NCBI RefSeq assembly: GCF_014204545.1
Contig: NZ_JACHLJ010000004.1
Span: forward strand, 62,001-126,000
Origin: Brevundimonas vesicularis
GTDB lineage: Bacteria > Pseudomonadota > Alphaproteobacteria > Caulobacterales > Caulobacteraceae
Length of the DNA: 64,000 nucleotides
Reading direction: 5' to 3'
Part shown: piece by piece, positions 24,989 through 34,639 of the stretch
How the letters are laid out: each line of letters starts with the position of its first letter
How positions within the stretch are numbered: position 1 is the first letter of the stretch
Notes under the pieces: generated by a model
Databases searched by the model: none
What the model was told of the DNA's origin: nothing
Seen by the model: the letters and a program-made list of their open reading frames with translations, nothing else
Translations under genes and position numbers: made by a program

Positions 24989-27492
24989 GCGGCAGCTTCT
25001 GGTTCGGCGTCGTCCATGACTTCGGCGATCAGCGGGTCGGCGCTTTCGTCCAGAATCATTTCGGCGGCGTCTCCGCTGACCCGCTCGCGTCCGATCTGGA
25101 CCAGCACGGGCACACAGAAGGGCGAGGCGCGGCTCAGGGGTTGGTGACGAATACGTCCCTCGATCCGCGCCAGCATCTGGCCCAGGCGCGCCACGTCCAG
25201 CAGGCCCGAGGCGGCGTCCGCGCGGGCAGTCTTCAGCAGCAGATGGTCGGGTTGGTGGCGGCGCAGCACGTCGTAGATCAGGTCGGTGGAGAAGGTCACC
25301 TGCCGGCCGGTCTTTTCGGCGCCGGGCTGGCGGCGTTCGATCAAGCCCGAGATCAGGGCGCAATTGCGGAAGGACCGCTTCATCATGAAGCTTTCCTCCA
25401 GCCAGGCTTCCAGATCGTCGCCCAGCATGTCCGGCTGGAACAGGGCGTCCAGGTCGATCGTGTCCATCGGCCTGATCGACCAGATCGCCAGCGAATAGTC
25501 GGTCACGACAAAGCCCAGAGGCCCGACGCCCATCCGGTCCAGCCGCCGGGTCAGCAGCATGCACAGGGTGGTGTGGGCCAGATTGCCCTCGAACGGATAG
25601 GCGACCAGGAAATGCCGGCTGCCGCGCGGAAAGGTTTCGACCAGCATGGATTCAGCGTCGGGAATGACCGAGCGGGTCTCCTGCAGCTCCAGCCATTCCT
25701 GCACGTCGGGCGGCAGAACGCGCCAGTGGTCGCGGTCGTGGATCATGGTGCGCACCCGGTCAGCCAGGGACGTGGACAGGGGGAACTTCGAACCGCCCCA
25801 CGACGGAATCTTGGGGTCGCTGTCGTTGGCGTGGGTGACGAGGGCGTCGGTCCCGGTGATGCCCTGAAACGCCCAGATCTGGCCGGCGAACTGGAAGGTG
25901 TCGCCAGGCGTCAGCTGTTCGAAATACCACTCCTCGGCCTCGCCTACCTTGCGGCCGCCGATCAGCTGGCGAGAGGCGCCGCCGCGACGGCTGGCGACGC
26001 GGACATTCAGCGTGCCCGCCGAGACGATAGCGCCGACATTCATGCGGTGGCGCTGGGCGATATGCTGGTTTCTGACCTTCCAGCGGCCATCCGGCGTGCG
26101 AACGATGCGGGCGAACCGGTCATAGGTGCGCAGCGCATAGCCGCCGGTGGCGACGAAATCGACCACCTCCTCGAACTGCTCCCATGTCAGGACGCGATAG
26201 GGGCCGCAGCCGGTGATCTCGTCATACAGGGCCTGCATGTCGAACGCCTCAGAACAGGCGACGCCCATGACGTGCTGGGCGAGAGTGTCCAGCGTGCCGA
26301 TGTGGACCGGCTCCCAGTCAAAGGCGTTGTCGGCGACCGCCTCGCGCGCCGCCTGACATTCCAGCATCTCGAACCGGCTGGCGGGCACCAGAAGCGCGCG
26401 AGACGGTTCGTCCAGCCGGTGGTTGGCGCGGCCGATCCGCTGGACCAGACGGCTAGATCCTTTCGGCGCGGCCATCTGGATCACCAGATCCACGTCGCCC
26501 CAGTCGATGCCCAAATCCAGCGTCGAGGTGCAGACCACGGCCCTGAGGTCGCCGCGCGCCATGGCCGCCTCGATCTTGCGCCGCTGCTCGGCCGCCAGCG
26601 AGCCGTGGTGCAGGCCGATGGGGAGGTTCTCGTCGTTGATGGCCCACAGCTGCTGGAACACGAACTCCGACTGCCAGCGGGTGTTGACGAAGATCAGCGC
26701 CAGGGTCGAACGCTGGATGGCGGCATAGACCTCTGGGATCGCGTGCTGTCCCGTGTGGCCTGCCCAGGGAACCTTGCCCTCGGAGATCAGCACGTCGATG
26801 ACCGCCGGCGCGCCGGGGTCGCCTTTGACGAGGGCCACATCGGCGACGCCGGGCGAGGGACTGAGCCATCCCCGGATCAGATCGGGATCCTCGATAGTCG
26901 CGCTCAGCCCTACCCGGCGCATTTCGGGTGCGCAGCTCTGCAACCGCCCCAGACCTAGGGACAGCAGGTCCCCGCGCTTGCCGCTCCAGATCGCGTGCAC
27001 CTCGTCCAGCACCACGCATTGCAGATCGGCGAAATAGGACCGTGCGCCTTCCCAGGCGCAAAACAGGGCCAACTGCTCGGGCGTGGTCAGCAGGATGTCG
27101 GGCGGGAAGTCGCGCTGTCGTTGGCGTTTGGACTGTTTGGTGTCGCCGGTGCGCGTCTCGACATGTATGTTCAGCCCGATCTCGCGGATCGGGGTCATCA
27201 GATTGCGCTCGACGTCTGTCGTGAGGGCCTTCAGCGGCGACAGATAAAGCGTATGCACCCCCGACCCCGGCCCGGTCGCCGGCTTCGGTCCGCGCTCGGC
27301 CAGGTCGATCAGGCTGGGCAGAAACCCCGCCAGCGTCTTGCCCCCGCCGGTCGGCGCGACCAGCAGGGCGTGGCTGCCGGCCTGCCCCGCTGCGACCATC
27401 TCCAGCTGATGCCGCCGGGGCGCCCAGCCGCGCGACGCGAACCAGTCGGCGAACAGGGGTGGAAGCGTTGCGGGAGCGGCGGCGGTCGTCAC
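24985..27492 (-). CDS. Ligase-associated DNA damage response DEXH-box helicase (Lhr-like)
   Basis: An 835-residue superfamily 2 helicase of the Lhr family. It shows motif I LLVAPTGGGKTLAGFLP (~40), motif II VVLDEVHAIW (DEVH, ~165), motif III VGLSATIEDP, and motifs V/VI STLDLGIDWG and RIGRANHR (~330-360). The C-terminal half has the winged-helix and DUF4145-like regions of Lhr proteins. Its stop overlaps pdeM. Lhr-type enzymes translocate 3' to 5' on single-stranded DNA; this subgroup is tied to damage repair. Divergent from the DinG-like helicase, 58 bases away. Confidence 0.88.
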   Translation of the reverse strand: MTTAAAPATLPPLFADWFASRGWAPRRHQLEMVAAGQAGSHALLVAPTGGGKTLAGFLPSLIDLAERGPKPATGPGSGVHTLYLSPLKALTTDVERNLMTPIREIGLNIHVETRTGDTKQSKRQRQRDFPPDILLTTPEQLALFCAWEGARSYFADLQCVVLDEVHAIWSGKRGDLLSLGLGRLQSCAPEMRRVGLSATIEDPDLIRGWLSPSPGVADVALVKGDPGAPAVIDVLISEGKVPWAGHTGQHAIPEVYAAIQRSTLALIFVNTRWQSEFVFQQLWAINDENLPIGLHHGSLAAEQRRKIEAAMARGDLRAVVCTSTLDLGIDWGDVDLVIQMAAPKGSSRLVQRIGRANHRLDEPSRALLVPASRFEMLECQAAREAVADNAFDWEPVHIGTLDTLAQHVMGVACSEAFDMQALYDEITGCGPYRVLTWEQFEEVVDFVATGGYALRTYDRFARIVRTPDGRWKVRNQHIAQRHRMNVGAIVSAGTLNVRVASRRGGASRQLIGGRKVGEAEEWYFEQLTPGDTFQFAGQIWAFQGITGTDALVTHANDSDPKIPSWGGSKFPLSTSLADRVRTMIHDRDHWRVLPPDVQEWLELQETRSVIPDAESMLVETFPRGSRHFLVAYPFEGNLAHTTLCMLLTRRLDRMGVGPLGFVVTDYSLAIWSIRPMDTIDLDALFQPDMLGDDLEAWLEESFMMKRSFRNCALISGLIERRQPGAEKTGRQVTFSTDLIYDVLRRHQPDHLLLKTARADAASGLLDVARLGQMLARIEGRIRHQPLSRASPFCVPVLVQIGRERVSGDAAEMILDESADPLIAEVMDDAEPEAAA

Positions 27493-27550
27493 GGACGGGA
27501 TATAGCATGTTCCCGTTCCGTTTCAGCCCCAGGCTCGCTATCTATCGGAC

Positions 27551-30406
27551 GTGTCCGACGAATCCGTCATTTCCGAAACCCGCCCGACCGGCGCCCAGCC
27601 GTGGGCGGACTTGCCGCCGGCGCTCGCCACGCCGCCGGGCGCAGGGGCGGTGTGCGACGAGGCGGGGGCCAGGAAGATCGGACGCGGGGCGGCCGAGGGG
27701 TTCTTCAGCACCGGGCCGGTAATGGCAGCGCACGCGTCGTTGACGGCGCGGCGGCTGGGGCTGACGCCGCCGCCGCGCTCGCCGGACCTGATGGACGTGC
27801 TGGAACTGTACGCCTTCGTGCGGCCGGCGCGCTTCTGTGCGCCGTCGCCGACGGGGCTGGCGCTGTCGCTGGGTCTGGCCGAGCCGAAATCGGCGGAAGA
27901 ACAGGCGGCGGCCCTGCGTGAGGCGGCGGGGCTGCTGCTGCGCGAACTGGTCGATCCGGCCTACCCGGAGCGCGAGGCGGCCTATGTTCTGGCGCTGACG
28001 ATGCAGCGGGCGGGCTGGGCCTGGGGCGAGCGGGTGGTTCAGGCGCTGGAGGCCGGCGGCGTACGGGCGCGCCAGCATCGCGGGTCGGGGTTGGATGTCT
28101 GGTCGCGGCTGACCGAATGGGAGGACGAGGCGCCGCGCGGCGAGGCGGGATCGGCGCCGGTCGACAGCGAGAGCGCGCGCATCCGGCTGGAGAAACTGCT
28201 TCAGGCCTCGGGTCTGGACGAGACGCGGCCGACCCAATCGGACTACGCCGCCGAAGCCGCCTTCGCCTTTTCGCCGAGGAACGAAGAGGGGCGGCCCCGC
28301 ATGCTGCTGGCCGAGGCGGGAACCGGCACCGGCAAGACCCTGGGCTATCTGGCGCCCGCCTCCCTGTGGGCCGAGCGGAACCAGGGAGCGGCCTGGATCT
28401 CGACCTATACCCGCGCGCTGCAACGCCAGATCGACCGCGAAAGCCATTCGCTGTGGCCCGATCCGGCCGAGCGCAGGAAGAAGGCGGTGATCCGCAAGGG
28501 GCGCGAGAACTATCTGTGCGTCCTGAACCTGCAGGACATGGTGCAGGCGGCCCAGCTGGGGAATGGCGACCTGATCGGCCTGGCGCTGGCCGGGCGTTGG
28601 GCGCTGCACACGCGCGATGGCGACATGACGGGCGGGGACTTTCCTGGCTGGCTGCCCGGCCTGTTCGCCATGCCGGCGGCCCATGCGGCGGCGGCGGCCA
28701 ATCTGGTGGATCGGCGCGGCGAGTGTGTCCACGCCGCCTGCCCGCACTACCGCACCTGTTTCGTCGAAAAGACGATCCGCGCCAGCCGCCGCGCGGATCT
28801 GGTCATCGCCAACCACGCCCTGGTCCTGACCCAGGCGGCGTTCGACGGGGCGCGCTCGGCGCGCGGCCAGAAGCAGGACGGTGAGACGGCGGCGCTGAAG
28901 CGGATCGTTTTCGACGAGGGCCACCACCTGTTCGACGCCGCCGACAGCGCCTTTTCCGCCTGTCTGTCGGGCCAGGAGGCGGCCGAACTGCGCCGCTGGA
29001 TCCGGGGGCCTGAGGGGCGGGGGCGTCGCGGTCGCGGGCTAGAGCAGCGGCTGGGCGACATGGTCAACGACAATGAGGCGGCGATGAAGGCGCTGCAGGA
29101 CGCCATCCGCGCCTCGGCCGCACTGCCGGGGGAAGGCGTGTCGGGCCGCGTCGCGCCGGCCTCGGGCGAGGTCAATCCGATCGGCCCGATCGAAGCCTTC
29201 CTGGCCGCCGCCCTGGACCAGCTTCGGGCGCGCACCGCCGAGACCAACACCTATGGCGGGCCCGAGTTCGGCATGGAGTGCGCGCTGAAGCCGGTGACCG
29301 ATCCCGTCGCCGAAACGGCGCGTGCGGCGGCCCAGGCCCTGGCCGCCATCGAGGCGCCGCTGCTGGCCCTGTCGCGACATCTGGAGGACATCCTCGATGA
29401 CGAGGCGGCCGAACTGGATGGGTCGCAGCGCTCGCGGATCGAGGGGGCGCTGCGCGGGCTGGACCGGCGCGCGCGCATGACCCTGCCGGGCTGGCGGTCG
29501 ATGCTGGCGGCGTTGGAGGATGGGGGCGATCAGCCCGATCCCGACTTCGTCGATTGGCTGTCGGCCGAAACCGCGTTCGGCCGCATCCACGACGTGGCCC
29601 TGCGTCGCCACTGGATCGACCCGACGGTTCCGCTGGAGGCCGCCGTGATCGTGCCGTCGCACGGGGTGCTGGTGACCTCCGCCACCCTGTCCGATCCCTT
29701 ACAGGAAGACCCGTTCGACCTGGCGCGGATGCGGACCGGCTCGGCGAGACTTATTGAGCCGCCCCGCACTCTGAAGGTCGAAAGCCCGTTCGACTATGCG
29801 GCCAACAGCCGTGTCATCGTCGTCAACGACTTGGTCAAGGACGATCCGCGCCAGACGGCGGCGGCGATGCGCGAACTGTTCCTCGCGGCGGGCGGCGGGG
29901 GTCTGGGCCTGTTCACCGCCATTCGCCGATTGAAAGAGGTCTATGAGCGGCTGGGGCCCGATCTGGCGAAGTCGGGCGTGCCTCTGTATGCCCAGCATGT
30001 CGATCCCCTGGAGGTCGGGGCGCTGGTGGACATGTTCCGGGTCGAGGAGAATTCCTGCCTCTTGGGCACCGACGCCGTGCGCGACGGGGTGGACGTGCCG
30101 GGACGGTCGCTACGGGTGCTCGCTTTCGACCGCGTGCCGTGGCCGCGTCCGGACCTGCTGCACAAGGCGCGGCGCGCACGGCTGGGCGGCAAGGGGTATG
30201 ACGACGCCCTGGCCCGCGCCCGCATCGCCCAGGCCTTTGGCCGGCTGATCCGGCGCGGCGACGACAAGGGGGTGTTCCTGATGCTGGACGCCGCCACTCC
30301 CACCCGCCTGTTCGCCAGCCTGCCGCCCGGGACCGAGGTCCAGCGCATGGGTCTGGCCGATGCGGTCGAACTGACCCGCAGTTTCCTGAACCCCGAGACG
30401 ACTTAG
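27551..30406 (+). CDS. DinG/XPD-family ATP-dependent DNA helicase
   Basis: A 951-residue iron-sulfur helicase. The N-terminal ~200 residues are a variable extension. Walker A is LAEAGTGTGKTLGYLAP (~257). Four cysteines for the 4Fe-4S cluster are visible: ENYLC (~321), then CVHAACPHYRTC (~385-400). Motif II is VFDEGHHLFD. The C-terminal helicase box includes VRDGVDVPG, then ...AQAFGRLIRRGDDKG. DinG-type helicases unwind R-loops and other structured DNA 5' to 3'. A GTG at 27551 is used. It precedes ybaK by one base, probably an operon. Confidence 0.85.
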   Translation: MSDESVISETRPTGAQPWADLPPALATPPGAGAVCDEAGARKIGRGAAEGFFSTGPVMAAHASLTARRLGLTPPPRSPDLMDVLELYAFVRPARFCAPSPTGLALSLGLAEPKSAEEQAAALREAAGLLLRELVDPAYPEREAAYVLALTMQRAGWAWGERVVQALEAGGVRARQHRGSGLDVWSRLTEWEDEAPRGEAGSAPVDSESARIRLEKLLQASGLDETRPTQSDYAAEAAFAFSPRNEEGRPRMLLAEAGTGTGKTLGYLAPASLWAERNQGAAWISTYTRALQRQIDRESHSLWPDPAERRKKAVIRKGRENYLCVLNLQDMVQAAQLGNGDLIGLALAGRWALHTRDGDMTGGDFPGWLPGLFAMPAAHAAAAANLVDRRGECVHAACPHYRTCFVEKTIRASRRADLVIANHALVLTQAAFDGARSARGQKQDGETAALKRIVFDEGHHLFDAADSAFSACLSGQEAAELRRWIRGPEGRGRRGRGLEQRLGDMVNDNEAAMKALQDAIRASAALPGEGVSGRVAPASGEVNPIGPIEAFLAAALDQLRARTAETNTYGGPEFGMECALKPVTDPVAETARAAAQALAAIEAPLLALSRHLEDILDDEAAELDGSQRSRIEGALRGLDRRARMTLPGWRSMLAALEDGGDQPDPDFVDWLSAETAFGRIHDVALRRHWIDPTVPLEAAVIVPSHGVLVTSATLSDPLQEDPFDLARMRTGSARLIEPPRTLKVESPFDYAANSRVIVVNDLVKDDPRQTAAAMRELFLAAGGGGLGLFTAIRRLKEVYERLGPDLAKSGVPLYAQHVDPLEVGALVDMFRVEENSCLLGTDAVRDGVDVPGRSLRVLAFDRVPWPRPDLLHKARRARLGGKGYDDALARARIAQAFGRLIRRGDDKGVFLMLDAATPTRLFASLPPGTEVQRMGLADAVELTRSFLNPETT

Positions 30407-30407
30407 A

Positions 30408-30881
30408 ATGTCGAAAACCACGCCCGCCACCGTCGCCCTGACCAAGGCCGGCGTCGCCTTCGCTCTGTTTCCCTATGACTATGATCCCGACGCGCCGCGC
30501 GTGGGATTGCAGGCCGCCGAGGCGCTGGGCGTGGCGCCGGAACAGGTGTTCAAGACGCTGATGGTCCTGGTCGACGGGGCTCCGGCCTGCGTCATCGTGC
30601 CGTCCGACTGCGAGGTCAGCATGAAGAAGCTGGCGGCGGTGCTGGGAGCCAAGTCGGGCCAGATGATGAAGCCGGCCGACGCCGAACGGCTGACAGGCTA
30701 CAAGGTCGGCGGGGTCAGCCCGTTCGGCCAGCGAAAGGCCGTCCCCACCGCGATGGACGAAACCGCCATCCTGTTCGATCAGATCCTGATCAACGGCGGT
30801 CAGCGGGGGCTTCTGCTGGGCCTGGCGCCGGACGATGCGCGTCGGGCCGCGCAGGCGGTGCTGGCCGACCTGACCGCCTAG
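30408..30881 (+). CDS. ybaK: Cys-tRNA(Pro) deacylase
   Basis: A 157-residue YbaK/EbsC-type editing enzyme that hydrolyses Cys-tRNA(Pro), mischarged by ProRS. Family elements are visible: the FPYDYDPDA start, VFKTLMVLVDG with a Lys in the substrate pocket, KKLAAVLGAKSGQMM, and YKVGGVSPFGQRKAVPT, the near-invariant GGxSPFGQ loop. Length is standard. It follows the helicase gene immediately. Confidence 0.9.
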   Translation: MSKTTPATVALTKAGVAFALFPYDYDPDAPRVGLQAAEALGVAPEQVFKTLMVLVDGAPACVIVPSDCEVSMKKLAAVLGAKSGQMMKPADAERLTGYKVGGVSPFGQRKAVPTAMDETAILFDQILINGGQRGLLLGLAPDDARRAAQAVLADLTA

Positions 30882-30913
30882 AAGCGCCAGGTGCGGCGCG
30901 CTATAGGTCCGGC

Positions 30914-31972
30914 ATGACCGACGCCTCCACAACCAAGCGACACAGCCGCAAGGGCCTGTATGCGCCCTTCATCCTGGTGCTGATCGCGCTGGCGGCCTGG
31001 ACCGGATGGTGGATCTTCCTGGCGCGCCAGATCGATACGCGGCTTGAGGCCCAAGTCCAGACCCTGCGCCAGGACGGCTGGGACATCCGCTTCGCTGACA
31101 AGACCATCAACGGCTGGCCGTTTCGCACCCATGTGGCCTTGACGAACCTGGTCGTTCAGGCGCCGTCGGGCCATGCGATCAAGGCGACCGAACTGACCGC
31201 AGAGGCCAACGCCTATCAGCCGACCCAATGGGTCGTGGTGGCCCCGCAAGGCCTGATGCTGACCCGCGCCGGAAAGGGCGAGGTGGCGGTCAAGGGCGAC
31301 GCCATACGCATGAGCGCCAGCGGCATCGATCAACGCTGGCCCAACCTGGCGCTGGAGATGGTCAATCCGGTCTTTACGGCCCAGACCGGCGCCGAACCCT
31401 TCCCCATCGCCCGCGCTGCGCGCATCGAATTCTACGCCCGGCCGCATCTGGAAGGTTCGACCGCGCCGACCGACGACGTCGATGTCATGTTCCGGCTGGT
31501 GGACGGGCAGGGGCGGGCGGACGGCCCTGTGGAAGGCTTCGCCCAGGACGGCCGCCTGACGACGCAGCTGGAGGCCGAGATCGGCCAGGCCAGCCTGCTG
31601 AAGACCGGCGGCGATGCGGCCGGCGTCTTCTCGGCCTGGACCAAGGCGGGCGGGACGTTCCGCAATGTGCGCGGCGATCTGCAGGCCGGCGACAGCCGCG
31701 CGACCCTCTCCAGCGATGTGTTGCGAGCCGATGCGAACGGCCGTCTGACCGGCCAGGTCCAGCTTCAGGCGCAAAAGCCTCTGCCCGCCCTGGCTGGTTT
31801 GATGGCGACCCGACAGGGGCCGGTGAACCGGATCGGCGCGGCCGGGGCCGCCGCAGCAGCGGGCGCGGCCGAGGCGACGGGTAAGGAGCAGTTGCCCCTG
31901 ACGCTGGTCTTCCGCGACGGCCGCACCTGGCTTGGCCCCTTCCCGCTGGCCCCGGCGCCCAAGCTGTTCTGA
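30914..31972 (+). CDS. DUF2125 family protein
   Basis: A 352-residue protein with an N-terminal signal-anchor (YAPFILVLIALAAWTGWWIFLARQ cut at the helix, ~16-38). An extracytoplasmic beta-rich domain follows, with family-like elements GWDIRFADKTINGWPFRT near residue 58. It ends with an Ala-rich linker and TWLGPFPLAPAPKLF. DUF2125 proteins of alphaproteobacteria resemble AsmA-like envelope proteins, but no function is established. The stop overlaps the next gene by one base (TGATG). Confidence 0.8.
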   Translation: MTDASTTKRHSRKGLYAPFILVLIALAAWTGWWIFLARQIDTRLEAQVQTLRQDGWDIRFADKTINGWPFRTHVALTNLVVQAPSGHAIKATELTAEANAYQPTQWVVVAPQGLMLTRAGKGEVAVKGDAIRMSASGIDQRWPNLALEMVNPVFTAQTGAEPFPIARAARIEFYARPHLEGSTAPTDDVDVMFRLVDGQGRADGPVEGFAQDGRLTTQLEAEIGQASLLKTGGDAAGVFSAWTKAGGTFRNVRGDLQAGDSRATLSSDVLRADANGRLTGQVQLQAQKPLPALAGLMATRQGPVNRIGAAGAAAAAGAAEATGKEQLPLTLVFRDGRTWLGPFPLAPAPKLF

Positions 31973-32658
31973 TGACCCTGCTGAACGAACCCGAAGCCGA
32001 CGACGCCCTGCTGGCGCTGGATCGCGCGCTGGTCGAGGCGGTGCGGGCGCGGGTCGCCGCCGGTCCGCGCGACCGAGCCGACGCCTCGGCCATCGCCCTG
32101 CGTCAACTGCTGGACGGCGCCTCGGCCGATGAGGCTGCGGCGGTCAAGGCGGTGTGGGGCCGGATCGAGGTGGCGACCGGACCCGCGCTGGTCGTCTGCG
32201 GCGGCGTGGCCCAGGCCCTGGCCACCGACCGCTATGGCTTGCGGTCGCGGCCCCTGTCCGCCGACGAGGCGTTGAAGGCGGCCGAGGCGGGCTCGCGCGC
32301 CGTGATCGACCTGTCGCCCGACCGGCCGTGGTGGGGCCGCCTGCTGGCGCGGCCCGAACTGAAGATCGTCGCCGCCCTGCCGGACGACCGGCGCGGCCGG
32401 CCCCAGGCCTTTGTCGTGTCCAAAGACATGTCCGGCCCCACGGGCGACGACCGCAGCTTCTGGGTCACCGACAGCGGCTGGTCCGAGACCAAGATCGTGG
32501 ACGCCCTGGGCGACGCGGGACTGGTCGCCGATCCGCTGGCGGCGGCGGGCGGGTTGAAGCTGTTCATGCTGACGGGCTATGTGCAGGTCGACGACGGGCG
32601 GCTGAAGAGCGCGCCCGGACGAATGAGCGGCGTGATCGGCGCCGCCCCCATCTTCTGA
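31972..32658 (+). CDS. Conserved hypothetical protein, chorismate-mutase-like N-terminus
   Basis: A 228-residue soluble protein. The N-terminal ~65 residues (ALDRALVEAVRARVAAGPRD...LRQLLDGASADEAAAVKAVWGRI) resemble the helical AroQ chorismate mutase fold in length and helix pattern, but I cannot confirm the active-site residues. The rest is an alpha/beta region with WWGRLLARPELKIVAALPDD. It sits between the DUF2125 gene and hisC, whose family also handles aromatic substrates, so a link to aromatic amino-acid synthesis is plausible. This is an inference from position and weak resemblance. Confidence 0.55.
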   Translation: MTLLNEPEADDALLALDRALVEAVRARVAAGPRDRADASAIALRQLLDGASADEAAAVKAVWGRIEVATGPALVVCGGVAQALATDRYGLRSRPLSADEALKAAEAGSRAVIDLSPDRPWWGRLLARPELKIVAALPDDRRGRPQAFVVSKDMSGPTGDDRSFWVTDSGWSETKIVDALGDAGLVADPLAAAGGLKLFMLTGYVQVDDGRLKSAPGRMSGVIGAAPIF

Positions 32659-32672
32659 AACCAAGGCTTTCC

Positions 32673-33776
32673 ATGACCGACGCGACCGCGCCACACGGCC
32701 CTGCACCCAAGCCCGGCATCCTCGACATCGCCCCCTATGTCGGTGGCAAGTCGTCCATCGCCGGCGTCGCCGAGCCGATGAAGCTGTCCTCCAACGAGAA
32801 CATGCTGGGCGCCGGCGAAAAGGCGCGCGCGGCCTATGAGGCGGCGATCAAGAATATCCACATCTATCCCGACGGCCGAGCGACCAAGCTGCGGAACGCG
32901 GTGTCGGAACTGCACGGGCTGGAGCCCGAGCGGTTGATCTTCGGGAATGGCTCGGACGAGGTCTTCGCCCTGTTGAACCAGACCTATCTGACGGCGGGCG
33001 ACAACATCGTCTGCGGCCAGTACGGCTTTCTCGCCTACCGCATCAGCGCTTTGGGTTGCGAAGCCCAGGTCAAACTGGCCCCCGAGCCGAACTTCAAGGC
33101 CGAGGTCGATGCGCTGCTGGCCCAGGTCGATGACCGCACCAAGATTGTCTACGTCTCCAATCCATCGAACCCGACCGGCAGCTACAATACGGGCGAGGAA
33201 ATCCGCCGCCTGCACGCCGCCCTGCCGGCCCACATCATCCTGGTCGTGGACGAGGCCTATGCGGAATATGTGACCGAGGCCGACTGGGAAACCGCCTTCC
33301 CGCTGGCCAAGGACGCCGAGAACATCGTCGTCACCCGCACCTTCTCCAAGATCCACGGTCTGGGCGGTTTGCGCATCGGTTTCGGCTATGCGCCGCTGAA
33401 GGTCGCCGAGGCTATCGACCGCATCCGCCTGCCGTTCAACGTCTCGGTGCCGGGGCTGGAAGCGGCGACCGCCGCTCTGTCGGACGAGGCGCACCAGACG
33501 GCGTCGCGCGATCTGATCTCGAACTGGAAGCCGCGCTTGACCCAGGCCCTGCGCGGCTTTGGGCTGAACGTCCTCCCCAGCGCCGGCAACTTCGTGCTGG
33601 TCCTGTTCGACAGCCCCGAGCGCGCCGCCGCCGCCAACGACTATCTGAACACCAAGGGCATCATCGTCCGCCCTGTCGGCGGCTATGGCCTGCCCCAGGC
33701 TTTGCGCATCACCATCGGCACCGAAGACCAGAACCGCGCCGTCATCGATGCGTTGAGCGAGTTCGCGGCCACCTGA
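32673..33776 (+). CDS. hisC: Histidinol-phosphate aminotransferase family protein
   Basis: A 367-residue PLP aminotransferase of fold type I, HisC type. Motifs: KLSSNENMLG at the start, IFGNGSDEV (PLP phosphate contact), VYVSNPSNPTG, VVDEAYAEYV with the cofactor Asp/Tyr, and TFSKIHGLGGLRIGF with the Schiff-base Lys. In alphaproteobacteria this group often also serves phenylalanine and tyrosine synthesis. I chose the ATG at 32673, 14 bases after the preceding stop; the frame is open far upstream but that is the previous gene in another frame. Confidence 0.88.
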   Translation: MTDATAPHGPAPKPGILDIAPYVGGKSSIAGVAEPMKLSSNENMLGAGEKARAAYEAAIKNIHIYPDGRATKLRNAVSELHGLEPERLIFGNGSDEVFALLNQTYLTAGDNIVCGQYGFLAYRISALGCEAQVKLAPEPNFKAEVDALLAQVDDRTKIVYVSNPSNPTGSYNTGEEIRRLHAALPAHIILVVDEAYAEYVTEADWETAFPLAKDAENIVVTRTFSKIHGLGGLRIGFGYAPLKVAEAIDRIRLPFNVSVPGLEAATAALSDEAHQTASRDLISNWKPRLTQALRGFGLNVLPSAGNFVLVLFDSPERAAAANDYLNTKGIIVRPVGGYGLPQALRITIGTEDQNRAVIDALSEFAAT

Positions 33777-33784
33777 TCAAAGGG

Positions 33785-33820
33785 CAAGAAGCGGCGGCCG
33801 CATTCGCAGCCGCCGTCTTG
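33785..33820. terminator. Bidirectional hairpin between hisC and mipA-like gene
   Basis: CAAGA and GGCGGC pair with GCCGCC and TCTTG, with a small bulge, in the gap between two convergent genes. No T tract follows, but the place and symmetry fit a shared terminator. Confidence 0.55.
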
Positions 33821-33823
33821 ATA

Positions 33824-34603
33824 TCAACCGCCGAAGCGGCGGGCGATGAAGACGCCGGTGCGGACGGCGTCGTCGCTTTGCGACAGGGGGCTGTCGGCCA
33901 CGTCGCCCAGGCGGCGTTCGTAGTTGAGCAAGGCCCCGGCGCCCCATTTGTCGCCGATCGGGACCAGCAGGACCAGGCTGACACCCGCGCCCTGCAGACC
34001 GCCGCCGGGGGAATAGGCGCTGATGCCGTTAGCGCCCGCCTCGGCCGTGCTGACGCCATAGTAGGCGTCGGCCAGTTTGGAATCGCCGCCGCGCACATAG
34101 ACCGAGCCGTTCAGCAGGCCGACGGGCGTCACGCGCTGATGGCCGACGGAGGCATAGTATTCGGTGCCCTCGCTGACGTCGGACACGTCACGGCTGATCC
34201 GACCGCCAACCACCACATTGCCGGGCAGACGCTTGTAGGCGTAGGCGGCCAGGTCCGCGCCGAAGCCCGGACGATCCAGCGTCAGGCCTTCGATATCATC
34301 GGCCGAGAAGCGCGGGCGCAGTTGCAGGCCGGCGCGGAAGTCGTCGGTCTTGATCGCGTTCCAGCCCAGGCCGTCGATCGGGTTCAGATAGACCAGGTCG
34401 CGATAGTTGGCCGAAACCCATGGGGCGACCGTCGTCTTGGAGCCCGTGTCGCCGTTGGAGTCGTTGCGATAAAGGACGCCTGCGCCGAGATCGACGGTCC
34501 AGTTCTGTGGGGCGGGCCTGATCTGCTCGTAGGGTTGCGACTGGGCCAGGGCGGAGCCGGCGACAGCGGCGAAGGCGACGGAGAGCAGAAGGGAACGAAG
34601 CAT
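33824..34603 (-). CDS. MipA/OmpV family outer membrane protein
   Basis: A 259-residue outer membrane protein. The signal peptide MLRSLLLSVAFAAVAGSALA|QSQP is clear. The mature part alternates amphipathic beta strands (NWTVDLGAGVLYRNDS, ADLAAYAYKRLPG) and ends with the strand VRTGVFIARRFGG. It belongs to the MipA family, first described as a murein-synthase scaffold partner, though many members are simple OmpV-like porins. The orientation converges with hisC. Confidence 0.8.
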   Translation of the reverse strand: MLRSLLLSVAFAAVAGSALAQSQPYEQIRPAPQNWTVDLGAGVLYRNDSNGDTGSKTTVAPWVSANYRDLVYLNPIDGLGWNAIKTDDFRAGLQLRPRFSADDIEGLTLDRPGFGADLAAYAYKRLPGNVVVGGRISRDVSDVSEGTEYYASVGHQRVTPVGLLNGSVYVRGGDSKLADAYYGVSTAEAGANGISAYSPGGGLQGAGVSLVLLVPIGDKWGAGALLNYERRLGDVADSPLSQSDDAVRTGVFIARRFGG

Positions 34604-34639
34604 CGGACGATTTCCATTGAACGCGCCCGAGCGGGGAGG

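Noticed and set aside
24989..25564. Upstream extension of pdeM
   Set aside because: It overlaps the helicase C-terminus; the ATG at 24988 gives the ATGA coupling and the standard protein.
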